Assembly (NCBI RefSeq): GCF_041296385.1
Contig: NC_091014.1
Span: 20,993,578 to 21,057,577, forward strand
DNA length: 64,000 nt
Reading direction: 5' to 3'
Origin: Aphelocoma coerulescens
Taxonomy: Eukaryota; Chordata; Aves; Passeriformes; Corvidae
This document shows, one piece after another, positions 19,850-31,600 of the stretch. The notes below the pieces were generated by a model, which ran no database searches, was not told the DNA's origin, and saw only the letters and a program-made list of their open reading frames with translations. Numbering within the stretch: position 1 is the stretch's first letter; each line of letters starts with the position of its first letter. A program made the position numbers and the translations under genes.

Positions 19850-20860
19850 AAAAGCATTCAGACGGGCACGGCTAGACACGGAGCCGCGTGGCACGGCACG
19901 GAACGGCTCAGCGCGGCGCGGCTCGGCTCGGCACAGCGGGGCGGACGCGTAGCCACACTTGTAGCTGTTCTTGGTGCTGAAGGAGGCGGCGCTCCGCGGC
20001 AGGGCAGGGCAGGGCAGGGCAGGGCAGGGCAGGGCAGGGCAGGGCAGGGCAGGGCACGGCACGGCACGGCACGGCACGGCACGGCACGGCACGGCACGGA
20101 ATCCCCAGCTGGTCGCGGGCTGCGGCTCCGGGCCCGCCCGCCCGCGGTCGGCACCGCCCTCCTCCGGCACACCCGCTCCGCCCGGGGCGCGGTGCCCGGC
20201 GAACGCGTGCCGCGGGATTTCTGAGCGGGGGAAGCCAGTAAGGCTGAGGCTGTGGCAGTGGGGGAGCGGGAGCAAGGAAGGGGACAAAGAGGGGGTCACC
20301 GGCGCGGGCCGGGTCTGTTTAATGCGGTCTCCCCCAGGCTGCGGGGCCTCCATCCCCACCCCGCCTTCCGCGGGCGGCGGACTCGTGTCCCCTGCCCTAG
20401 GATCGATGACGCAGGATAAGATTCCCGACGCTCTTTGTCCCGTCCCCGGTTTTGGGCCGCAGCTCGGATGCCGGGTGGCGGAGTTCCCATTTATCCCCAG
20501 GCACCAGGGAGGTTTCCGCAGCGCGGAGCCGGGGCCAGCCCGGAGGGTAAGGGACACAGCCGGGAGCACCTCGCCGGAAGGCTCTGGAAGTTTGCTCCTC
20601 TCCTAAAGGCTGCCCACCGCACCACCACGGCACAGGGATGCCCCGCGCCGCCCGGCGGGAGCGCCCGGCCCGCCCCGCGGAGCCGCGGGAGCGCAGCCCC
20701 GGCGGGGCCGCACCGCCCGCCCGGCAGCGCCCGCCGCAGCCTCGGTGAGAAGGTTCCACCTCGAGGGCGCTGCCCGCAACTGCACCCGCGGCGCGGCCCC
20801 CGCACGGCCCCGCGAGCAGCACGGGGCTCCAAACCCCACGGTTCGGACGGCCGGCTCGGC
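19850..20860. promoter_or_regulatory. CpG island, probable promoter
   Basis: About 1 kb of very GC-rich, CpG-dense sequence in AT-rich surroundings, between the ends of SELENOO and TUBGCP6. Neither gene needs a promoter here, so it probably serves the minus-strand candidate gene at 14-19.3 kb or an unknown plus-strand transcript. Open frames across it are composition artefacts. Confidence 0.6.
20001..20100. repeat. Two-block pentanucleotide array (AGGGC then ACGGC)
   Basis: Eleven perfect AGGGC units (20001-20055) change abruptly to nine ACGGC-type units (20056-20100, last one ending A). The switch is one base per unit. Degenerate GGCAC/ACGGC-like units also occur at 19861-19935. The plus strand is G-rich and could form G-quadruplexes. 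Such arrays are prone to length change. Confidence 0.95.
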
Positions 20861-22260
20861 AGGCTCCTGCCACCAACCAGATCTCTTCCCTTTTCACGCT
20901 AGTCTGAACTGCTTTCCTCAAAAGGAATAATATTTTTCTTTGCTTTGCCCAGGGCTGCCTCACTTACTCAGAACATCACTGCTGGAAGGAGGAATTCCAA
21001 GAGCGCTCAAATATGTCCAACTCGTGCTTCCATGATCATCTTTGTTGTGTGTTACTGCTTGTGTTTATGTTAAAGGCCTGCCCCAGGCAAACCACGCGAC
21101 TCGGACAATGTTCGATGGGTCTTTCTACAGTCACAGTGCAGTGCCAAGCAACAAGGTCCCAAACATCAGATACTGCTCCCTGAAGACGCTGGGTGGGAAG
21201 TCCAGTGGCTTCAGGACAATACATCAGTCTGCACCAGAAGCCAAGCTGGCACATACACACCCAGTCCTGTAAATTCCTGAAGAACAAGTCAGATAAACAA
21301 AGAGTTCTCTGCCTCCCCGGGGCAGCAAAACATCTCAGTCTGCAAGCCACTTGCTCCTGCACTCCCCTTTTCTGTAGAGCAGAAGGCAGATAGTTAAATA
21401 AATACAGCACAGATAACAAAACAGCACAGAAGATGTATGTTAAAACTGTGCATTACCATGTTTTGACACTGACTTTGGAACCAGAGCAGAAACATTCAGT
21501 TCAACTTCACAGTTGGTATATTCTGCCTCTAATTCAGAAATACTCTATTCAGAAATACTTCTATTTCAGAAAAAAAAAAATTCATAAACTACCTACACAT
21601 CATCAGAAAATAATGTTATTCATGTTAACACACTAGCCAGGCCTGTAGCTTTACTGTGTAACTGTGCCCTAATCAAACAATGAGCTCCTCATGAATATAC
21701 CCACATTTTAAGCAACCATAACTCCAGGATCTCAAGATCAACATGTTTCAAAGCTGACTGACTCTCTATGACATTCTCATACCATGATGTTCAAACTTCA
21801 ATTGTATCTTTTCACAATATAAGGGAAAAAAAACAAAGAGGGAAAAGGAAAATTATGAAAATGTGATCCTTCAGTTGAAAGCAGCAGTTGGAATATATTG
21901 GGAAGTACAGCTTTATTTTCCTTTAGTGATGCTGAATTTCTGTTTTAGGCTTTTTAAATAATCACCACAAAGTAAAATGCATAGTTTAAATTAAGGATAA
22001 ATAAACTAAGTTTGGCACAAGTGCTCCAACAATTATACCAAGTGCTTGAATAGTCAAATATTGTATCTCCTAGCAGATCACCTTGGTATAAGATGTTTTT
22101 ATCATGTCCTCTTCTACTGTGACTAAGAGTTGTGAAGAAATTAGTTATATCTAGATTAAGAACTAAGGTCAGTTTGAAAATAAACCACATCAAATAACAG
22201 GTACTAATATCTGTGGGAACATTGGTACCTCATACCCATCTCTCAACAGTTTTAGAAAGT
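20861..22260. other. Between CpG island and TUBGCP6 3' end
   Basis: No supported coding exon. The AT content rises from about 21.4 kb. Minus-strand AATAAA signals lie at 21912-21917 and 22271-22276, so the TUBGCP6 3'UTR may extend through part of this stretch. Confidence 0.4.
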
Positions 22261-22270
22261 TATCTGTTAA

Positions 22271-22276
22271 TTTATT
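22271..22276 (-). terminator. TUBGCP6: Candidate polyadenylation signal of TUBGCP6
   Basis: AATAAA on the minus strand, about 365 nt after the TUBGCP6 stop codon. A second one lies at 21912-21917. Which is used cannot be told. Confidence 0.45.
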
Positions 22277-22638
22277 TCACATACATGTATTTACATTGAA
22301 GGAAATTCACACCACTAAAAATACAACATTTACACATTCACAGATATACAGTTTTGCACTCTCTCCTGTGTTAAGACCAGGCACTCAGCTCTTCTATCTC
22401 TGCAATAATGACAACATCAATTTTCAGCAGATCAAAAAACTTGCAGGTTTGGTGGATTTTAAGCATCATCATGCTCTGTATGTGGTGGTTGTATTCTTCA
22501 AGCTTTTAGATGGCAGATTAGTCCACTGAACAAAAAATGCCTCTTGCATGGCATGTGCATAAGCTTCTATAAATCTTAAGCATATATATATATAGTTTCT
22601 GTTTTACTGTGTTACCAGTGATCCTTACGCTATAGAGT

Positions 22639-25600
22639 TCAGTTATCCTTGTAGTAGTTATTAAAGTTGATTCGCAGCAGAAAGTCCTCCAAATGTGGCT
22701 GGTATCCTCTATTTACAAGCTTTGTTACCACTGGAAGAAAACAAAAAAAAAAACAAAAAAAAAAGCTTCAACTTAAGATTAATATTGCAAAGTCATCCTT
22801 GACAGTATTTGTGCCTTTTAATTAAAAAAAAAAAAAAAAAAAAGCATAATGCAGAAATCTGAGGACAACAGAAACAAATGTATATTTTAACATAAGAAAA
22901 GTCCAATATTTCTTTCTGGAATTATAAATTATTCCAAATAAATGCAAAAGAAAGACTATGTGTCAGTTTTAAAGTGAAAATGCAATATTCTACCAAAGCA
23001 TTTCCTTATCAAGTTGCTTTCATAGAAACATGGAAATCATAGAATCTTTCACAATAAGATGGTGTGTTCTTATCGTAATTTCAACTGACCAGGAAGCATG
23101 TTTAGGTCCTCAGGTGACCTCTGTGAAAGAAGCAGCTCTGGTGAAGTTTTCTTGAGCAAAATCCATTGTGAGAGAGAAAACCAGAGAAATTCCTAGGACA
23201 AAGCCCTCAAGCTCTATGAACAAACAAACCGACTGCTCTAAACATCCTCTACATTTCCTTAATTACAAAGGAAAAAAGCCAATAGGAACTCCCTAAGCTC
23301 ACAAACATCCCATGCACTAACATAAAGGGAATCAGCAAGCAGCAGCAGCATGCAAGGAAGAATGGGAAGTGTATTATTAGAAGTCAGGGCCCAAGCCAAA
23401 GCCATTGAAGTCCAGACAACTTTGTATTGGCTTTCAATGGATTCTGGGTCAACCCACTGTGGAAAGAGAGCATTTTACAATACGTAGTGACTGAAGGTAC
23501 AAGTGGAGATGAACAAGCACGTATTTGTTTTGTAGTGCTTAATAAAGAGGGTGTAAAGAACTTGGTCACTCATCAGATTTCCTTACGGAACGGTCTATTA
23601 ATCTCTGTCCATGAAGCAACCATAGATCTCGTAGTATGGGCTTAGGTGGCTCCCACAGGTGTTCTGACTTCCTGTAGAATTTGGAAGCAGCCATTCTAAC
23701 TCATCCTGAAATATCTGTTTTTGGTCCTTTGACACCATTTTTGGACACCCTTAAAGAATAAAGAGGGCAGCTCATTTCCTGAAGAATATAATCTGAACTA
23801 GAAAATATTCTAGAAGAACAGATCTAAGAAAAGCAGTTTCACCTCCTTCAGGAATTCAAGATTTTCTAAAAAAAAAAAAGGAACCCAAACCCCATGAACC
23901 ACCTTTGTACTAGAGGAAGGATAAATAATGTACTAAAAACACAAGCAAGATATGAAAGATAAATGGAAGCTAACCATTTCATCACACTATAGCCTAAGCT
24001 GACAATGAGATGAAATTTTATCATGATAAAGGAAAGAACTTTTGGAAAATTATCCATGTAGTTCAAAAACACTTGCCTGAAGCACATGCTAGGAGGCTTT
24101 CTGAGTTAGGCCAACATGGGAATCTGAATTTTCAAATCTCATACCAGTGGCAAAACTCAACTACTGCATATATATCTAAAATTACTTCTAACTGCTATCT
24201 AACTATCTCTCATTGTTGCCAATAAAAAGTTCCAGAACTCAATTTCAGAGAAAAGAAAAAAATGTATGCACGTAAGTACAGCTAAATACCAAATACTTAT
24301 TTTGTAAATCAGCAAAAACTTACAGTCAGTTTTCAAGTATCTGTTAGATTTCTTGTGTGGACATCTTAATTGATGTATATGCAGATCTTTGCAAACCACA
24401 ATAATGCAGCTTTAATTTGAGAACTACATTTCCAACACTCCCTAAGTATACATATCTTCCTACTTTTACACTATACTACCAAAACATTCTGGTTGTCAGT
24501 TGACCTTTTCTTCTACCTAGAATTTATGCAATTTCTTACCTTTGAATAAGAAATGGGAGTAATACTTGAAGGTATTGTATGACTGCTGCATCAGACCAAA
24601 GTTGGGATGAACAGCCATTTGCTTCCCCGCATCGAAGCTCCACGACTGAGAGATGAGCTGGCTGCGGAACTTCAGAATAAGGCTGAAGATGCTATGTATA
24701 ATGTTCATCACAGGGGCTGCCTTTTCTGTCAACAGACCCCTAACAGAACAAAAACAACTTCAGAAATTAGTTGATGTAATTTATTGGTTGTAAGACTACA
24801 AATACAAAGGAGTGACAATCCTTTAGGTTAAAGATAATTGCTTAAAAAAATCCCCAAGACTGCAGCCAGCAGATTTTAAACAAGGTGCCTAAATCTAACA
24901 CAGTTTACTTGTACTTTCAAAAAACTTGTACTTGCCCTGGTGTATCTGATTTCTAGAATGACATCTGCATTTGCAAAAGAGATGACATTTAACAACACCA
25001 TGCTCTGAGTTTCCTTAAACTTTAATCTCCTCTCATCCTACCACCTGCTATCCGAAGAGCAGCTCTAGGCAAGCCTTTTCTGATTAAAACAGAAAAAGAG
25101 AGACATGAGAGATTTCTTTCCTTGTTTCTAATTTCTGTTCCTTATCACCTCCCTCCATCTCACCACTTTATCATTTCAGTATACACTCTTCAAGAAGAAA
25201 CCAAATAAACTCTAGCTTCTTTCCTTTTAGTCACACCAACCCTCTGCATCACATACAGTAACGAAGGGGCTAAAAGCCTGTGATTCCTAAAAGACAGGTA
25301 TCTCTTGCACTGCTCATAAATCTGGACAGAGGCATCTTTTTGTCCCTTCCAAGTCCAGCCCTGGTCACTGCACATATATTAAAAGCACATGCAATGTACA
25401 GGAGATGCATTTTACATCCTTTAGCAAGGCTTACTGTGCACGCTACTCATGAAGAATGAAACAGCAGTAATTTACAAGGCTATTAACAAGGATAGGGTGA
25501 AAGAAAAAGAACTGTGGCAAGTGTGCCCTTAGTTTAGAGCTGTCCTGAGTAGACTGGGAACTTGCAGAGACATGGTGAACAGGAGTGGGAGGTAACACAA

Positions 25601-28600
25601 GCAGTCCAGGGAAATGGAAAGGATGGATAGCTGAGAAAAAGTACCAAAGTACAGACCTTGTAAGATGCCGTGAAGTTTGTCTCTTACATAAGAACACCTT
25701 CATATGTAAAGACTACTTAATGTGTCATGTAAAAGTCAGTTTTGCACAGATACATTAGGCTAGGACTGGCCACTCCCTTAAAATGTATTTCAAGTAAAAA
25801 TAAGTATGGTAGCTTGCCTGAAGATTGCTTTGTTGAGGTATTCAGCGTGTGTTCTGTGAATTTCTTCTAGGTTGCCCACAGAAGACAGTTTGTTTCCAAA
25901 TTCACACCATGTAACATGAAGAATCTGATTAGCAATGTAACCTTGAATTACTTTCACAAAATGCTGCATCTCATGTTTGTACAGCTGGAGCTGTCGAAAC
26001 TGAACAGAATTTGATGCGCGACTCACTAAAGCTGAAAATAAAGGCAGAAATACATTATCATCCACAGAGACCATCTAAAATCAGAATTTTTAAGGCATGA
26101 AGGCTTTTGTTAGTAGAGTCTGTTTAAAATTCCAAGGAAGACTTTTAAGAAAATTGTGGCTTTTGAAGTTTGACATGAGTGTGTATAAGCAATGGTCTTG
26201 CAGAGGGTGCTGAAGGACTTTTAAACAGGATGCTCTCTCATTCACTCATCACACTTACCAGTGCGCTTCAAGTGAAACCAAACATCCTTGAGAGTCCACA
26301 CCATGTGCTTCAGCTGAAGCAAGAAGGAGAAAATCTTGTTGTATTTATTCATGCAGCTCTCAGTAATGACAATGTTCAGAGGCCAGTCAACCTACAAGAA
26401 ATAAGTGCTGATCATACATTTTTTGTTAGAAATTATAAGATTATTTAAAATACAAGTATTTCAACAATTAGTATGTATTTTAATAATGTAATGCAATGGT
26501 CAGGCTAAGCAAATCTCATAGTTTCCATTACACAATTATTTTACTCCATTCTTAGATATCGCATTCACTTTACTATTGTATGTAAGAACCATGGCATAAC
26601 TGCAGTATTCTACCTTGCTCCACGTTTTCTTACCTTGTACCTGAGCTCTAAGCAACTCAGAGCATCTGGTGCATTGGGCTTGAACATTTCTGGGAGATAC
26701 TTGAGGGCAAAAGAAAGATTGGAAGCAAGTTGGGTGTCACCATGAAGACTGTACTGTAGTGCTTTATTTAAGATGGAATTAAGAACCAGTGGATTCAGCA
26801 ATTCACCAGGTGTTTGTCCTGATCCAAGCTAGGGATAAAAAAAACCAACCTAATTACACCATGTTAGTAAAAAGTCTTGGCTCCTGAACACAGGTCAATT
26901 AAAGCAGAATAGTAAAATGGTGACTACCCTGCCTTGATTGGAAGTTTTTACTTCTGCCATAGGGATGCATGAACAGCGTAACAGGCAACTTCTGAACTAT
27001 TTTCTGTTCACAGCAGGAAGGTAATCTCATACCTGCACTGATTTATTTTCATATGTCTGCTGTGGTTCAGGAGCTGCTAAAAGTTCCTCCTGCAGGGAAC
27101 AGTCTTTAGAAAGTCAGGGACCCAAGTGGAATTTATCTGACTTCAATCTGCCTATCTCATCACCTCAGTACTCCCAGAGGTTTACAAATAAAGCTATTCA
27201 TCCAGTCTAATTTTTTTCCCTAGTTGGGTCTAAAGCTTTTTCAGGACTCAGAGAAATGCATTAACTCTCCTACAGCTGTGTACCTCCACGGGCAACCATC
27301 TATATCAACCCAGACTATCCCTCCTACCTTGCTGTCTTCCCCATGAACACAGCAGTAAGTCATGAAAATACTGCCTCACCAGTGGGCGAAGCGCTCTCTT
27401 CACATGCCCTCCCCTCTGCTTTCTACTTGAGGATATTTAAGGTAAGAGTAGATAGCTTGCAACACAGGCCTTTCCACTGGATTTTAGCAAATGGCAATAG
27501 GCTTTTCCAGCCTTGCTGCCAGCAGACAGGAGGGGACAGCAATAGTGCAGCAGTTTTCACAGCAAAGAGTGAAATACCCTTCCATGAGTGCTTATCTGTT
27601 CAAGACCTTCTTTTTCTCCATCCTTACAACACTCACAGAGTTCCTCGCTACAGACTTCTGAACACAGTACAAAAGAGGAAAATCCCACAAGCCAGGATTC
27701 TAATTCACACCATTCCCTCATTCCCATCCAAATCAATTCAGAAGCATCGAGGTAAAGCAGACAACCCAAACACTAGGGTTAAGACAACAAAGCAAATACC
27801 TTCTCAAACAACAGGTCACTGAGTGACTGAGCAAACTCCCCGTCTTCCATTAACAAAAAGTGTCTCAATGCTTCAAAATGCTTCTCTACGTTCAGCTCCA
27901 CAAAGTAGTAATCAACTATTGCTTTGTTCACAAGAGAAACACTAAGAATAAAAACACAGAAAAGGTATTATACTTACATGCAACTCCTTCCTTACTGTTA
28001 ACATTCAGCTGTGGCTACATCAGATTAATATTGCTCCAGTACTTAACTGATATCTAAGACAAGATGTTATTCATATAAGCAAAAAACATGAGACAAAAAA
28101 ATCTTCATCCAGAATATACCAGAATTAAAACCTACCACTTCAGGGAACTGGGTTTTGAACAATACTGGGGAAGTATTTTAGGACTGGCTACATACAATGA
28201 TGTTTAGAACACGCTGCTGGGCCTGCAGCAACATTTTATCAATAGCCTTCTTATCTCTGTCACCTACACCAACAGATTAAAGAAAGACTATTAAATCCCC
28301 AGTAAGAACATACTAATTGATAAAGTTCTGTCACTAGATATTAAGGGTAGGTCTGTACTACAGTTTACAGTATAGTGTAGGTATTCAACCTAGCTTTAAA
28401 TAATTTAACTTGCCTATCAGGAATAGGCTAATTCTGGCAGCACACAACTCAGGCTCTTCACTTTGGTTTGCTAGATGCATGAATCTGTACACAGATCATT
28501 CTGGTAGCCAACCATATGTTTAAAATTAAGTTAGACAATAACATCTTTCTACATTACACCAAACTTTGAGTATAGCATACTCAGAGCTAGCAGATGGAAA

Positions 28601-31600
28601 TGCAAACTTGCAGGAAAGCAGATTCTGAAAGGAGAGTCTGTGAGTAATTGTTTTCATGACAAAAGCTAATCTTGCAATAAGTAACAAAAACTTTTATTTA
28701 AAATACTACTAGATGTACTAATTAAACAGTCCAACATATATGTAGTGTCCTATATTATCCCAATAATAACAAGAACAGCTTCTATTATACTTTGAAACAG
28801 CCTTGAAGCTGGAGTTCCCATAGAAACATGAAATACACCCTGATCAATATGATGAGCTTTCAAGTAATCAAAAGGTTTTTCTGTTTTTACTCCCTTACCT
28901 TTCATCTTTCAAATAAAAACTAGCACACATCATATAAGGAATACACCTTCTTTCCTTCTTTTCAAAAGAACAATGAAACTAACGGTGTCAAAATCACTGC
29001 TGTGTCATCTACAAGCTGGAGAGTGAACACTTCCCTCTGAGCCCTTATATTCCAAACAGACACTCAAATTTTTAATTTGCACCTAAATGTCTAAGTTTAT
29101 GTTACTATTTATCATGCAGATCTGAACTTTTAAATTAGTAACAGACTATTTACTGAACTACTTCTATGAGCTAAGAGCAAATTTAAAAGATCTACGTGCA
29201 ACTCAGGTCTCAAAATACAACACGTTATTTGCAAAATAAATTGCAAAATTCCTAGCAAATACTCACTGAGACACAAGTGGAGCAGTAATAGAACGTTTCA
29301 TCAGCACTGGCAGAGACAAGAGCTCACTCAGCTGTACAGCAGTTTCATCTGTTGCAGACTGCACCACAGGATCCACAGGAAACGTGTACGATCTTGGTAT
29401 CACGTGATGCAAGAGATGAGAAACTGGTGGTTCTGCTAAATTTAAAAATATACAAACATTGTAAGTTCTTATACTTAAGAAGCTTAATAATATGTTCCTA
29501 TTAAACTCTGTATACAAACACCTCTAGGTTAGAAAATCATAACATGTCAAAATGTATTTCTCATCTTTGTGCCTAGGAGCAAATTGTTTGGCTATTGCTG
29601 TTCCTAACATTGGTAATTTACTGGTAAGTCATGGGTTTTGTTGGCATTCAGCTGTCTTGCTGAAATTTACCACATCATCTATTGATCTACTGTTCCAACA
29701 GTTCTACTCACACATCAAATCATAACTATCTTGATACTTTTCAATACAATACTGATCCGATAAGGCTTTCAAATAAGCTTGTTCTTTCTTCCATACATCT
29801 TCCTCTTGCCCTTCCTCCTCCTTAGTTGTGGGAGCATTAGCTTCAGAAGATAAAGTTTCTTGAGGCAGGGTATCTTGTGGAATGGCCTTTTCAGGTTCTT
29901 CTCTCTAAAATTCATAAATGGACAAATTTTGTGAGAGACGCTGGCTTTGTCTGCTCAGGCTTAATGTGTTCCTACAGGTAACTTGCCTAGCTATTCCAAA
30001 TGAAAAGAGAAGAGCCTACTCACCTGTATGTTTCAGACATGTAAAAACAATATGATTTTACAGTGACTACTAGATTAGCAGGGAAATTTATTACCTTAAC
30101 TACCAGTGTGTTCAATTCTTTGAAGGAAAAGTAAGTCCTCTCAACAACTACTTTTGTTTCTTACCTGTAAACTCCGTGAGGAATCTGGAGAAGGGTCCTT
30201 GTTGACAACATCTGCAATTACTGTAAATACAATTAAAGTCAGCATTTACTTAGACCTACTTGTAACACTTGGTTAATACCTCAGACCTGCTCCTAAAGTT
30301 GTTAAAAATTCCTGTACCAACGATCACAGAAACAACCACACCAATAACCTCCCCATAGCCCCACACAAGCAGTTTTATGCATGTTCTCTACTTAAGAACC
30401 CTAAAGGTCCTGTTTCACAAAGTTTCAGGGTAGATTTTTTTAATGTTCTGCTTCTTGCACATAGGAGATAAGGTTAAGTTCAAATTCTTTCCTCTCAATT
30501 CTAGCAGTATATGAAAAGTTATGCAGGGAATTAAGTGGAGTAAGTAAGGAAGAAAGTACCCATATAGAAAAATAAACGCTCAAAGTTACTTTCACAAGCC
30601 CTTAAACAAATGCTGACTGAATAAACCTAATTTTGTTTTACCTTCTTGTTTCTTTTCTATTGTATTTTCCTTTTTATCATCTTTAATATTAGCATCAGGA
30701 AAGTCTGTAACACTGTCAGATACATGTGACTGTGGCAAAGTCTCTTCCTTAACTTGTGATGGTTTTGCTTCCTTTCTGCTCCCTTCAGCAGGAGATAACT
30801 CTTCACTGTACAGAAGTGTCTGAACTGTGGAGTCAGATGAAGAACCCAAAGTGGTTTTACGATGAGGTATGGGATCATTTTCTGTAGACGGGGCCCAATT
30901 CCCTATTTGGATGCTTGACTGGGATGCGTGTCCAAATGGGCTCGAACGGGATTTCAAAGGCTCTGTATCTGAGACCAGTTCTCCGATTCTGATGTGCGAC
31001 TGGGAAGCGTGCCCATGGATGTTCCAACGGGGTCTGGCTGAGACCACCTCTGACACGTTTTCACCAATCTTGATATTGGCATCAGATGCATGACCATGGC
31101 TGCTCCATCGAGGCCGTGTAGGAGCTACATTTGACACATACTCTCCAATCTTAATATTGGCTTCTGAAGCATGTCCATGGATGTTCCACCTAGGCCTTGA
31201 GGTCTCTATCTCTGAAGCATATTCCCCAATTTTAATATGAGCTTCAGAAACATGCCCATGAATATTCCATCGGGGTCGTCTAGATTCAACTTCAGAAGTA
31301 TAGCTGCTTTCTATATGGGAGTCTGAAGAATGCCCATAAGGACTTGAACGTGGCTGGTAACTGTCCACTTGAGGTACATATTCTCCCACTCTCATGTTGG
31401 CATCAGATGCATGTCCATGAATATTCCACCGAGGCCTTATCTCATCCACATCAAATACATTTTCCCCAACTCTAACATGCCCCTGCCAAGCTGCAGATGG
31501 TCTGAGAACTGTATTAAAATCATACTCGCTTTGCTGATGCAATGGGGTACTGTCCTCTTCTGGTGCTTCTCTCAAGACAGGCTGACTTTCACTTACTTGC

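Noticed and set aside
20001..20100. CRISPR-like regular repeats
   Set aside because: Five-base units without spacers: a microsatellite in a vertebrate genome.
19709..20963. Several long open frames on both strands across the GC-rich block, one of 286 codons
   Set aside because: They arise from CpG-island composition and the pentanucleotide array, translating as Pro/Ala/Arg repeats. No splice-supported coding structure was seen.
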